A stretch of DNA of 64,000 nucleotides from Perca fluviatilis (lineage: Eukaryota > Chordata > Actinopteri > Perciformes > Percidae). The stretch lies in contig NC_053126.1 in assembly GCF_010015445.1 (NCBI RefSeq), positions 5,740,749 to 5,804,748 of the forward strand, written 5' to 3'. The notes beneath the pieces are model-generated. The model saw nothing but the letters and a program-made list of their open reading frames with translations. It searched no databases and had not been told where the DNA came from. The translations under genes were made by a program, and so were the position numbers. This document shows, piece after piece, positions 39,653-51,600 of this stretch; the stretch's first letter is position 1; each line of letters begins with the position of its first letter.

Positions 39653-39820
39653 GGGAGTCCGAGGAGTTCCTCATGAAGCTGATTAACCGCCCGATCATCG
39701 TGCTGCGCGGGGAGCACGGCTTCATCGGCTGCAGGAAGGTGACGGGTACGCTGGACTCCAACCGCTCCTCCTACGACTACTTCACCCTGGAGTTCAGAGA
39801 CGGCGCCTACAGCCTGCAAG
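39653..39820 (+). CDS. fscn1: Fascin, coding exon 4
   Basis: A 168-base exon between TCCCCAG and GTCAGT. It encodes (G)[40 protein letters not shown] and [15 protein letters not shown], then the first base of an Asp codon: the first half of the fourth beta-trefoil. [11 protein letters not shown] and [14 protein letters not shown] are shared with human FSCN1. Confidence 0.94.
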
Positions 39821-40239
39821 GTCAGTTTGGGTGTTTTTAGCCGGCAGCAGATAGGCGCTCAGGGTCTCGCTGAAGGACATGTTGACTGTTGTGAGCTGTA
39901 AACGTGTGCGGCAGCATAACCCAGCCGGCAGGACAGTATCGCCTCTCGGAGCGCGTGGAGGAACCTCCGGCAGGCACACGAGGGATTAAATCATTTACTC
40001 CCATTATGGATTTACATTTGTGCCAAAAAGAGGGATTTGATTCGGATAATTTCCCCGCCCTTCACATTATGTAAAAAACAAAGCAATTTTAAGCCAAACC
40101 TTTTGTTCCCTCCTCCATTTTTTCACACCCTTCCCCCACCTTTCTGCCACATGATGCCCCCCTCATCTACACACTCGTTTCGCTCTCTTGCTTTTCCCAC
40201 CTTTTCTCCGTCTCAAATCCATCTCCTCTCCTCCTGCAG

Positions 40240-40448
40240 ACTCCACAGGGAAATACTGGATGGTGGGTAACGAGCAGTCGGTGGTGAGCAGCAGCGACAC
40301 GCCCGTCGACTTCCTCTTCGAGTTCTGCGACTACAACAAGCTGGCCGTCCGCCACGCCGCCGACAGCAAGTACCTCCGCGGCGACCACGCCGGCGTTCTG
40401 AAGGCCAACGCCGACGACCTGGAGAGCGCCACGCTCTGGGAGTACTAA
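40240..40448 (+). CDS. fscn1: Fascin, final coding exon 5
   Basis: Begins after CTCCTGCAG and encodes [60 protein letters not shown] and LESATLWEY, stop TAA at 40446-40448. The SLWEY-type C-terminus and FEFCDYNK are fascin signatures. It completes the fourth beta-trefoil. The summed coding length of exons 1-5 is 1497 bases with no internal stop. Confidence 0.95.
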
Positions 40449-42610
40449 GGGAAGCTGGGGGGAAGCGGCCGCCCACTGCCGCGATGCCGATGAATGAAGT
40501 GTGGCGGCCGGCACAGCCTGTCCCTTGCATCCTCTACCTATCCCCCCCCACCCATATTATATCCTGTACCTATGACTTTACATGTTGATGAACTGCACAC
40601 AGAGAACAGGACGGATGGAAGAAGAAAGGAAGGAGACACTCCTGTTCTCTCCTGCCTCCCTTTCCTTCCCTTGACGCCTCCCTTCCCAGCTCGCTCTGCA
40701 GCGCCAACCTTTATCTGTTGCCATAGTTACGGTGGGGCTGTGCACTTTTTCTGCTCCGATCTGGTTCGCTGCTCGACCCGCCACTCGCTCCTTCCTCCTC
40801 GCCTTGCGATTAAGCCGTCCCTCTCCCAGAGCAGAGCCACGTTTTTAAAGAGCCCCCACACGTCTCTCTATTGTCTGTGTGAGCAGCACATGGTGGCAGT
40901 ATTTATGGTGTCCGAACCTGGTCTGCTAGATCTGTTTCTACCTGATCTAATCTCGCAAAACAGATCCGCCATCAGCAGATAGAATCTCCTTCAGCTGCTT
41001 CCTGTCAGCTGGGTACACGAGACGGAGACGGGGGGTCTTGTCCGGTTGCATCACGTAGAAACCCTCTTTCAGACCAGGCCCGGTAAGTTTGTTTTCATGA
41101 GCAGGCCCTGATGCCTCTGTGTGATGTAATGACTATGTGATATAACTGGAGTGGATCTGATGAAAGATATCGAAGATAGTGTAACTGATTACCACCCCTT
41201 ATTCATCTCAACTGTAAAATATTCAAATGTAAACTAGTTTCCCGTGTTGTTCTCTAGCTGTGTTTTCATTGGTTTGCCGGGGATTTTCCAAAACCAAACA
41301 GGATGTAGGAAGTTTAAAAAAAAAAATTTAAAAAAAAAACACATCACCCGTCCACACTCTAAACCTATTGTCCCGAGAACAGTATAAAGAAAATAGAAAT
41401 GGTGCGGCCACATACTGTATGTTTACTGCACTCACCTGTACTTACTGGGAGGGAAATAAACAAGCACTCCCCGATACACAGTTGGATTTCTTTTTCTATG
41501 TCCAAGGCACAGACATTATCATCATAGAATCTGGGTGACATGATTTCTAGACCCTTTTTGAAAGCTGCTTTTTGAATCCTTCAACTACACCCAGACCTCA
41601 GCCTTTATCTAGACCAAACCTTTGATACTGGATTAACCAATCATCTCACACACACAACTGACCAAACTGGAACCTGGTGCTACTAAACCATGACATGTTC
41701 AGAAATGTTACAGTCCTGTCGAGCATCTCACACACTGTCTGGACCAACAGATGGCGATTACATGCCCCTGCACTTGAGAGCTTTGCCATATAACCGAAGG
41801 GGCTGAAAGAGTGCCCTTAATAACCTAAATCTGCTTCTTCTTTAGTTTTAATTTCTGTCTGAGCTTTGAGAAGTATCCTGGCAGCCTTTACAATGAGATT
41901 GTTTTGTTTTTTGTTGGAGACGGCATATGTTTGGAAAAAAGAGAAAAGAAGCAGACTTTAAATTTGTCGTCTATTTAAATGAAATGTCTGTTATGCAGTC
42001 GTTTTTAGCACAATGCGCCTAGGGGTCCTGCCCTCTCTGACTCTACACCCTTCAGCTTATTCCATAACACAATAAGCATTGGTTTCTGCCTACTGATTTT
42101 TATAATACAGCAGAGATTATTTTGGCACTGGGAATTATTGGGCTCTTCCATCTATCATCAGCATCATCATCAAGCATTCCTCTGATGCTCACATCAGTAT
42201 GGAAAACCAATCATTGTAGCTCCGTGGAATGATACATGATTGTAGCCGACTCCTCAGCAAGTCCGACCAATTTTCTCTCCGAAGTTTCGAGCGTTTGGGA
42301 ATATCGAGTGAATAAAAGGAGCGGTTGTCCTCGGAAAAGCCTGCGTCTCCAAGGTAACCATGACCGAGGCTTAGACAAACGGATGTGGAAGGTTAAACAT
42401 GTGGTAATGACTGTGCCTTACTCTTGAGTTTTTGGGCAGTAGGAAAATAAGATTTAAAAGAAAAGAATCCACATTTTTGCTTTGTATAACTGGAACTTCT
42501 TTTTGTATTATTATTTTGTATAATTTTTTTTTGATATTGTGGATTAACCTCTCTCTCGTGCCATTGGTTCACCTGAAATCCAACGACCAATAAAACTGGG
42601 ATTTGGAACG
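40449..42610 (+). other. fscn1: Fascin 3' UTR with two candidate poly(A) signals
   Basis: AATAAA occurs at 41455-41460 and 42589-42594. The second is followed by a T-rich region and I take it as the main end. Between stop and end lie several perfect seed matches for miR-143, miR-145 and miR-133 (see findings). No open frame or repeat array is present, unlike the surrounding DNA, which fits selection on a UTR. Confidence 0.6.
42589..42594 (+). terminator. Distal poly(A) signal of fascin
   Basis: AATAAA in 'gaccaataaaactggg', followed within 40 bases by a T-rich stretch (ctctttcttttctttttg). A proximal alternative is at 41455. Confidence 0.55.
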
Positions 42611-42764
42611 CTACGTGTCTCTTTCTTTTCTTTTTGTCCTTTTATTGATGATTGTTCCTCTTATTATACTATCAGTTTTCATATTTAGTAAAAAAAAAAT
42701 TGTCCACACACATAATGGTGGTTTGTTTGCTCAAATGATTTTAGAAGCTCTAGCTAATTACTAA

Positions 42765-43501
42765 ACCCGATCCGCTCCATCGGCACGATCCGTTCTGCGC
42801 ATGTGCAAGATGATACGTATGCCATAACGTATGCGCAGATGATAATACCGTTTTACGACCAATCTGTTCCACGCTAGCCTCCACCGGGATAGCTAACAGC
42901 TAATTCGGCTAACCGCTAGCCGACAGCCTTCAGTCTAAAATAACTCATGCGCAGAACGGATCGTGCAGGCAGAAAGGACAGCTAGATTCAGTCTAAAATA
43001 ACGTTAAGTCAAACATAATGGGAAAAGCAGGCTACAGCTAAATTAAGACTTTACAGTAATAACAATAAAGACAAGTATTGAGTGATTTTATTTTAAATGA
43101 GCATAAGTAGAACTGACGTAACAGCTGTTATATATGTTAACGTTTATTTTAAAGTTTTATTTTGAGGGTCTTTTAAAGTTTACATACTGTCTCAGCTAGC
43201 GGTTAGCCAAATTAGCTGTTAGCTAAACTAACGTTAGCTTAACTGTGGAGGCTAACGGCAGACCGCTACAATCAGCTGGCAGTTAGCCAAATTAGCTGTT
43301 AGCTAAACTAACGTTAGCTTAACTGTGGAGGCTAACGGCAGACCGCTACAATCACCGAGCGGTCCGCCGAATTAGCTATTAGCTAAACTAACGTTAGCTA
43401 ACGTGGGAACAGATTGGGTAGTGTCGTAAATCGTACCACAGCGCATGCGTGAACATCTTGCGCATGCGCAGAACGGATTGTGCCGGTGGAACGGATCGGG
43501 T
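42765..43501. mobile_element. CpG-rich foldback element
   Basis: The left end ACCCGATCCGCTCCATCGGC, then 'cgttctgcgcatgtgcaaga', is mirrored at the right end by the reverse complement of GGATCGGGT, 'gcgcagaacggattgtgccg' and 'gaacatcttgcgcatgc', giving terminal inverted repeats of about 60 bp. Internally there are GTTAGC/GCTAAC palindromes and an 80-bp tandem repeat. No coding frame or clear target duplication is seen. Confidence 0.7.
43201..43400 (+). repeat. 80-bp tandem repeat, 2.5 copies
   Basis: Units start at 43201, 43281 and 43361 and contain AATTAGCTGTTAGCTAAACT. The first two are nearly identical. Confidence 0.9.
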
Positions 43502-43921
43502 ACTGACAAGAGCGCAAGCAGAGGTCGCGCATGGCTTCTTTTTTTAACGGCGCATGACAAAGCGGAAACAGGAGGCCTGAACGAGTTCGCCGACAACCGG
43601 ATGCCAGGACTCTCGGAGTGACTGCAGGTCTCTCTGGTAAACTTACTGCGTTGAGATGAGCTCTTTTATGGTGAATGAAAGGCTTGATCCGACGAAGCAG
43701 GTCATCGAATCAAATGCGTTGACGGCAATGCTGCTGCCAGTTCTGCCGTTGTTTACCTTTTTCTTCTTCTTCTAGTCCGTAGAAAGAGCGACGTCGGTAG
43801 CCTTTGCTCATTAGCGCCACCGCTGCGCAGGTATAAATACTCACGGCGATCTCATGATGTCATATTTGCACGCGCCAGCTGAGCTGCATCTAGTATATAA
43901 GACCCTTGAACCTCTACACAC

Positions 43922-43959
43922 GGGCGCCTGCTCTACCAACTGAGCTACACAGGCGCCCT
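43922..43959 (-). mobile_element. SINE 5' head fragment
   Basis: On the - strand GGCGCCTGTGTAGCTCAGTT then GGTAGAGCAGGCGCCC is the tRNA-like A-box end of the SINE seen at 52414. The B box and body are missing or diverged. It is not a tRNA gene. Confidence 0.55.
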
Positions 43960-45141
43960 TTTTGATTTTTTTTTTTTTTTTAACTATCCTGTTTTATAAC
44001 GAGAACTCTTTAACAAGGTCTTAATTTTATGTTTGACAGGTACATACATGATATTGCATTAAAAGACTGCTAAAGCTACATGCAGGCAAAAAGTTAGCAT
44101 CCTCCGATTATCTGAAGACATTAAATTAAAGACCAAGGCATCGTTCTTGTATTGCAGTGTAGAGCATAGATATAAAACACTGGCTATTAGTCGGGGGAAC
44201 CGGGGCGATCCAGGCCAGCATACAAAAATATGCCATCCCTGCAACGCTCTGTTCCTCGCACTTTAGATCTTTTTTATTTTTTAGAAAGGTGAAAGACCAT
44301 TCCAAATCTTCATATACCGCTTCAACGCGGAGAAATGTAAAGCGTGATACCTGCCGTGCCTATGATTGCTAATGCTTAAATGCACAATCACTGTTCGGGG
44401 AGGCGTTCAGCAAACTGTCAACTAGAAAATCACAAATATTTTGTCATAATTGTGCAAGTTTTCCTTTAATTTTGACTTGACAAGGAGATCACTGAAGTGA
44501 GTTCAAGCTGGGCTTGACGCTCACAGCCGAGGATCTGTGAGGCAGAAGAGGTTCAGGATCTCAGGCTAAACTCTGGTTTCTTTTCACATGATGATTTTAT
44601 ACCTACAAAACACTATGATGGGCATAGATCAACCTGCATAGTTCTGAAAACCACAGCCTCTTCTTGTCCTGCTCGTTGCTCATATAATCATAGTGCTTCA
44701 CACCTGGCCTCCTGCCAGTTTCTGACCACAGCGGCTCCATGTGCTGTCCCAGTTACACACACGCACATATATGGAAACACAATTTTTTTCCCTGTCTCCT
44801 GAATAGAGCCTTTGTGCTGAAACATTTATTCAAGTGCAGAGAAAGGGCAACCGTCTCTAAAGGCACACACACACACACACTTACACAAAAACCATTCAGG
44901 GTGGTAATGGTAATGTAATGATGGAGCCTCCAGAGCGGTCTCTAATCCACCCCCCACCAGCCTCGTCAGGCTTGCAGGTCCCAGAGGAACACCCCACATG
45001 GCAAAACAAACACACACCACCCCTACGCCTAATCTCTGCTTCTGCTGCCTCATGTCCTCCTTCCCATCTAATCTTTCTCTCTCTCTCTCTCTCTCTCTGC
45101 CTGCTTTAACCATCTTCCCATCAATCCCTCCATCCCTCATA

Positions 45142-45175
<34 letters not shown>

Positions 45176-45332
45176 CCTTTCCCTCTGATCTCTCCTCCCT
45201 TTTTCCCCATCCTCCCTCTTATGAACAATTTATCCCCGAAAAGATGAGTCACTCAAAATGTGACCCAGATCCCAGAAATGGGTGCAGTGGTTTGTGGGTA
45301 AAGTGTAAGGCTGCAGGCAGAGCCGGCTGGTT

Positions 45333-45378
<46 letters not shown>

Positions 45379-45503
45379 CAAATGAACTGAAGAGAGGGAA
45401 GGGAAGGGGGTGGTTTGAGGGAGGGAGGGAGCAGAGGCTGTGTGCGAAATGGCCGCCGTCTCCACCCACATACGAGTGCTTCTACACCTCAACCGACCGC
45501 CTT

Positions 45504-45517
45504 GTTGCCATGGGAAC
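45504..45517. promoter_or_regulatory. RFX-type X-box palindrome
   Basis: GTTGCCATGGGAAC is one base from the symmetric X-box GTTGCC-AT-GGCAAC bound by RFX factors. It sits in non-repetitive sequence between the two genes. Function and target are unknown. Confidence 0.35.
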
Positions 45518-45856
45518 AGCAGCTGCCCGAAGCTGAGAGGTCTGAATCATAGAGGCGAGTGAGTGTGTGGTGGCGTCGTCAGGGCCAGAAATGTCAAAAA
45601 CCTTCAATACGTCCAAAATGCGGGCTGACTGAGGCCTAGTGAGGCTTGTGTGGTTGGAGTGGGTGGGTGGGGGAAGGGGGGGGGAGGTGTTCAGAGCTTG
45701 GGGGGTTAGGATGAGGAGCAGGAGGAGGAGGAGGGCTGGGGGCGTCTGCCTTTGATCAGAAAAGACCTCATCATTGAGGAAACAGCACAAGGCCAAACTG
45801 CTGAACTACTCCCAATCCCTCCTCTTATATTACTCCCATCTACTCGACTGCAGAGG

Positions 45857-45858
<2 letters not shown>

Positions 45859-45900
<42 letters not shown>

Positions 45901-46087
45901 ACTGTCTCTTCCACCTTTCATACCGTCTCTCCTCGCACTAATCAAATCTACTCCTCCGTTTCCCCACCAGGAGGCAACGTCCATATGTGTTTTTCCCAAA
46001 AAAAAAAAGCGGGGAAGAAAAAAAAGGCACCAAGGGAATCAAAAAATTTTTTTTTTGAAAAAAAAAAAAAAAAAAAAAAAGAAAAAG

Positions 46088-46157
<70 letters not shown>
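45859..46157 (+). repeat. GT array and 100-base poly(A) tract
   Basis: GT at 45859-45898. A-rich sequence starts at about 46000 and becomes nearly pure A at 46058-46157, interrupted by two G. No SINE or LINE body precedes it. Confidence 0.85.
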
Positions 46158-46158
<1 letters not shown>

Positions 46159-46494
46159 AAACCCACCACCCCCTATATTGTTGTGTAGTCATGTGTACAC
46201 CTTCAGAAATAAGCCACATGTAGCCAATTATTGCAACTCATTCCCCTTGGAAATGCCAGCAGCGCTGTTGGGCTGTATTTAGGGACAGTGGTGCTTTGAG
46301 CTACATGCTAACATAAGCCATTAACAAGGCTCACAATGACAATTTGGGTGCCAGATGAGCCTTATTAGGATTTTATTGGTGATCCAGATGTTAGATTATT
46401 GCTTTTCAGTCAGAACAGTGAAGCTAAGGATGATAAAGTCTTCATTGTTAAAGGGTTTGAGGGTTCGCAGGGTCAGGAAATCAATTCAACTTAA

Positions 46495-46799
46495 AGGGAT
46501 ACACCACCGTTTGTTGAAATAGGGCTCATCACGGTCTGCCCTAGCTGTAGATAGGTGGGCCAACGCATTTTTTGTGCATGCATTGTTTTAGTCCGGTGCA
46601 ACACCAGCAGCTAGTTAGCTTAGCGTAGTGAATGGAATCCTATGTTGCCGGTTAGCATGTTGTGAGTAAAAGTGAGCCAACAAAAGACAAAAAAAAAATA
46701 ATAATTACTTGCACTGAGACAAGAAATGTGTTGGGCCACCTATCTACAGCCAGGGGAGACCGTGATAAGCACTAGTTCAACAAACGGTGGCGTATTCCT
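46495..46799. mobile_element. TTAA-flanked foldback MITE
   Basis: Left end AGGGATACACCACCGTTTGT and right end AACAAACGGTGGCGTATTCC. The inverted similarity extends about 95 bases inward ('gctgtagataggtgggcca' against 'ggccacctatctacagc'). TTAA lies at 46491-46494 and 46800-46803. No frame. Confidence 0.8.
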
Positions 46800-47277
46800 T
46801 TAAAAGTGATAAGAATGATGCCTTTATAGCTGCAACAGCAAGCGTGAGAATTGTTTGTTTCGTTTTTATGCATTCAAGTGAGAGTTAGTTTGGTGGGAGA
46901 GTCATGAATTGTTAGAAACACACAAATCTTGATGTAGAGCATATTGTAAAGGCCAAAAAATATATGAGTATAACTCATTAGTGTTTATCTACAGTAGTCG
47001 GCAGGTAGGCCTTGAAAACATCCTGCAAAGACTGTGGTAGAAGCTGTATACTGAGCAGAACAGCTGTAAAAACACACACTCATTAAAAATATACACACTC
47101 ATTAAAAATATACACACTCATTAAAGATACACACAAACAATAACAGACACAAACAGTGCCAGCGGAGGTGGAGCAGCAAAAACCGTCTGGGGAGCAAATG
47201 CTGCCAGACACCAGCGGTCCTGGTGGACGAGGCAGCAGGGGGCTTTCATATGCAAATCCTGAATGGTTTTCACGTGT

Positions 47278-47280
<3 letters not shown>

Positions 47281-47320
<40 letters not shown>

Positions 47321-48082
47321 TGTGTGTGTGTGTGTTTTACAAACAAGGCCTTGGATGGTCTGTGATGAAGCGATGTGTATGCCTTTGGGAGGGACAGCTT
47401 ATGACACCGTTAGTATGAGGATAGTAACGCTGACGCTGGCAGCATCCCACGCTGGTGATCACTCTTTTCTACTTTTGTCTACTTCACCCAATAGTTTCTC
47501 ACTTCTCTCACCTTCAACGCCTCTCAAATGTGATGAGAGGGTCAAGCAGACGTTACAATGCAAAGATAAAATGGAGAGAGACAGAAAAAAGACATCCAGA
47601 CATACTGTATAGTAGGAGTGACTCAGAGAGCTGCACCAGTGTTGTAAATGCTCATGACTCCTAATGGATGAGTTGTATGAGTGATCGCGGGGTGAAATCG
47701 GATGATCCATTACTCACAAAGTCAGACTGAAGACGTGGGTTGTGTTTGTTTTTTTATACTGGAATTTTAAATACTGAGGAGGAGAGAGCTGAGAGCACGT
47801 GTGGGGGGGGGGTGGGTAAGGTCGTCAGCAAAAATCCAAGATTGCAAATTGTGTGTGTGTGTGTTTTGGGCTGCTGGTCAAACAAAAACAAGGAATTTGA
47901 AGAAGCAGCTTGAGCTCTAGGACATTTCAACTATTTTCGGACATTTTATAGACCGGCATTTAGATGACGAAAAGAAAAGAAAGAATAGGCCTACCTAAAT
48001 CAATCAAACCTGAAATGAATTGCTAGAAATGTTAGTTGCAGTTCAAGTTATAGATAGTATAAAAGGCTAGCATGCATGTCCT

Positions 48083-48157
<75 letters not shown>
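47281..48157 (+). repeat. Two (GT)n arrays
   Basis: 47281-47334 (with one TATG interruption) and 48086-48157. Confidence 0.95.
47870..48095 (-). repeat. Inverted partner of 34400-34660
   Basis: 'gaagcagcttgagctctagg', 'caactattttcggacatttt', 'cctgaaatgaattgctagaa' and 'ggctagcatgcatgtcctct' are the reverse complement of the copy in fascin intron 1. Both copies abut CA/GT repeats. Confidence 0.6.
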
Positions 48158-48158
<1 letters not shown>

Positions 48159-49107
48159 ACACATTGTACTGTTACAGTCCCAGACAGGAAGCTGTAGCAG
48201 AGGTGGCGTTTGTCCCTCTCAGGTGTCCCAGGAGATCTGCATGTCATGTCTGGTTCATGTTTTCAGGACTGCAGAGAGAAATGCATCTCGGATCGATCTC
48301 ATCAAACTTAAAACCCATTCAGAACATCAGCTCCACACCAGCTATTCAGAAAGGTCTAATGCATTGAATCCAGTGGTTTGAATAGGGAACAGTGTTATTT
48401 TACAGATAAGGCACATTTCATACACAATGACACAAAGGTGCTTTACTTCCCGCACGAAAGACATACAACCAAATAACAGAGCTGAAAGGAAAGACCAACA
48501 GTAGAAAAACAACATAAGTTGTAACATAACATAAGGTGTGGGCGATATGGATAAAATCCTCTATCATAGTATATTTTATAGTGCAATATTGTGTTATATA
48601 GATAGATATATTGGTAAGGGCTAGCTTAGCAGTTGAAGTTGTAAAATAATGAATGGATATGGATGTTTCAAATGCAGTTAAAATGATAAAAATCTGTCCT
48701 GCCACTGTGGAGATATATATTTCTTAAGTCATTAAAACAGTTTTGCCTGCAAATTTAGGTTTCAAGCAGCATAACATCAGTAGGCTATACACTGTAGGAG
48801 GGTAATTACAGTAAAAACATACTGACGCAGGGAAACACACACTGAACATTTGACCTACACTGTTATCCTGAATTAGTTGACTAGAAATGACTAGACATTG
48901 CGTGGAAACCCGTTGCCTTAAACCATCTTAAGTTTTTACACGAGGTGAAACTTAACAGGTCAAGTTGTATTAACACAGAGCGGTAAGTTGATACAGTAGA
49001 GAAATCAAATTTACATTAGTAGACATTACTTAAAAATCAATAGTAAACTAATTATTTTTTTCTTCTTTTCTGGAGTCATGTTGTCTAAAATAAGCATGTT
49101 AAGTTAA

Positions 49108-49471
49108 AGCTTTAGTGCATAGGCCTACCTTTTTTATATTAATGAACGTCCGTTACATTCAAGCCATTGCCAAATGAGATGATACAAAACTAACTAACTT
49201 TTGCACCCTTGTACTGATTCAGTAGACTTTTGTAAATATTTAACATTTTCTTAGATCATGTTGTATTGTATTACAGTAAAATTGTTTTTTTCTTGTACTT
49301 ATTACTATTTTTTGTACTTATTACACACACACACACCAGCTTGACATACACACCAGCGCACAGGTATAAACATCAGGCCACTTACGTAGGCTACGGCGAA
49401 AGCTCTGCGGCCTCTGCAGAACCATAAAACAAGAATTGCTCATAGGGAGACAGAAACTACGCACTATAGCT
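49108..49471. mobile_element. TTAA-flanked MITE, AGCTRTAGTGCGTAG family, copy 1
   Basis: Starts AGCTTTAGTGCATAGG and ends CTACGCACTATAGCT. TTAA lies at 49104-49107 and 49472-49475. It shares 'attcaagccattgccaaatg' and 'agatgatacaaa' with copy 2. Confidence 0.7.
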
Positions 49472-49859
49472 TTAAACATGCAAAGAAACAACAAATATAA
49501 AACATTAGGCTAGTTATCACTACTGAAGAAATAATTCAATGATATAAACATTGTTTTTCCTTTATGACAATCTAGCTTTAAGAACAATATATTCCATACA
49601 TTAGTTCCACATAACTGATATATAGCAACATAGATTAAACACTGACTTTCTACAATGTTTCTGCAAGAAAAGCTTCACTCAGGAGGCAGAGTTACTGATT
49701 TCCAATCTGTGGCCATTAAACATAACCTCACTGCCCAGAGGCCATCAATCCCCCCCCAGGTCTCCGTCATGGTACAACAATAAATGTAGATAAACAGGAA
49801 CACTAAATCAGCCATACAAAACTAATCCACAGCTCCCTGTTCAGATGCACCAATCAAGG

Positions 49860-50041
49860 CCAGAGGGGGGGTGTCTAACTGTGTGTCAGTCACTGCTCAT
49901 GCACACGTATTCATTCTCCAATGTGGGGGGAGGGGCTTAGGAGACCGTTTTGGGCTTTAGCAGAAAGGGGGGAGGGACTGAGAAGTTGTCGATGTTCAAA
50001 TTTTTTGGCTAAGTCCTGGATCTTCACAATCCTACCTACAG
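49860..50041 (-). mobile_element. MITE end, AGGTGCTGTAGGTAGG family
   Basis: The right end 'cacaatcctacctacagcac' is followed by CTTTAA. The body has 'gggggaggggcttagg' and 'aagtcctggatcttc', a common fish repeat text. The left limit is not clear. Confidence 0.45.
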
Positions 50042-50908
50042 CACCTTTAACATCCGTAGTTATCTCTGATTAATATGTGTGCACTGCATACTTAAGCTGA
50101 TTATTACAAGCAACTAATGTGACAACAAAACATGAAAGAATAAGTAGTGACCACTAAAAAGTTTAATTACAACTAAATCTGGGTTTACAGAGTAGGGGAA
50201 AAACATTGCTGACAACATAAAACCTCTGAAATGTCTTCTTAATCTTGTCTTCTCAGTCATATTGAGAGGATAGCTGGGGAACATAGGACCCTGGGGACAT
50301 AGAAACACTCCCCTACTAAACACTAAGTACAGCTGAAGCTGATGAGAATGTCATTCATTTTGCAGGTATTTACTCATAAACCAAAGTACTAGGTGAATAT
50401 TTTTGCGGTGTGCCATAAATACCTGTAGCAAATGCAACAGCAGACATGCAGCCTCCTCATAGTCAGATAGGAGGATTTAAGATTGTAAAATGCAATGGAA
50501 AAAGTTTGAACTAGTTTTCAGTCCTCATTTACACCTTCCTCTAGTGAGCTTCTAACTTTCCATCTAGCCGCATATTCATTTTCATTTCAGACTTCAACTG
50601 TGCATGAGTGACAGCGCAGCATCGCCAGAAGTCTCTCATGTTGAGCCTTTTCACGTCACGTCACGCCAGTCCTTTGTTCTTGGAATTAAATGAGTCATTA
50701 GCAGATTATACTCTGTAATGCTATCCAACTGTAATCCGTGACCCACACGCTCGTCTGGAGGGCCCTGGGGTGTGTTCAAGGACTAGAAAAGAATAAAACA
50801 CGTATACTATGGTTTGATGAGAAAGAAAGGTTGTTTTCATGGATCCAGGCTGAAGAGTGGCAGCCAGTGACATTCAGGGTGAAGGGTCACATCTGAGCCA
50901 TGGGAGTC

Positions 50909-50911
<3 letters not shown>

Positions 50912-50998
<87 letters not shown>
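50912..50998 (+). repeat. (CA)n array
   Basis: About 43 uninterrupted units. Confidence 0.95.
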
Positions 50999-51002
<4 letters not shown>

Positions 51003-51600
51003 AACTCTGTGAACCTATTTTAACACATTAGGATCATTTTATTCACTATGCCAGCCTGTAAAAACAAACAGCTGACAGTAATGTCAACAGAGCTCTGTCA
51101 TGTCCATAGACTGTATGGTCAAGTCTGATGTCATAGTGATGTCATAAAAAAGTGTAGGCTATCTCTGCTTGGGTTTACATGGAAACTTGAATTTTTCAAC
51201 AGAAAGCTTGTGTTAACTGCAGACATAGAGTGTGACGAACATTGGTGATTACCAGGCAGGGAGGGTCTAATGAAAGACACAATTGTATTGAATTATGGGA
51301 AGTGTAGGAGCCAGTGTTCTTAGAGGACTAAAAGTCAGGATATCTGTATTCTCTTCTTTGAGCCATGCTAGCGGTGTGGCTCAAATGTCTGTTGGTACAC
51401 CTCTTTGATCCAGGCTGAAATATCAACCAATAACAACTACCACCATGATGTTTGGTTCAGACATTCATGTCTCCCACAGAAAAAATTGTAATGCATATGG
51501 TGATCCTCTGACTTCATGTTTAGTGCCACCATCACGAAAGAATTTTATTTTAACACTTTGGTTTTTGACTAAATATCTGCACCATACATTTCTGCATTAA

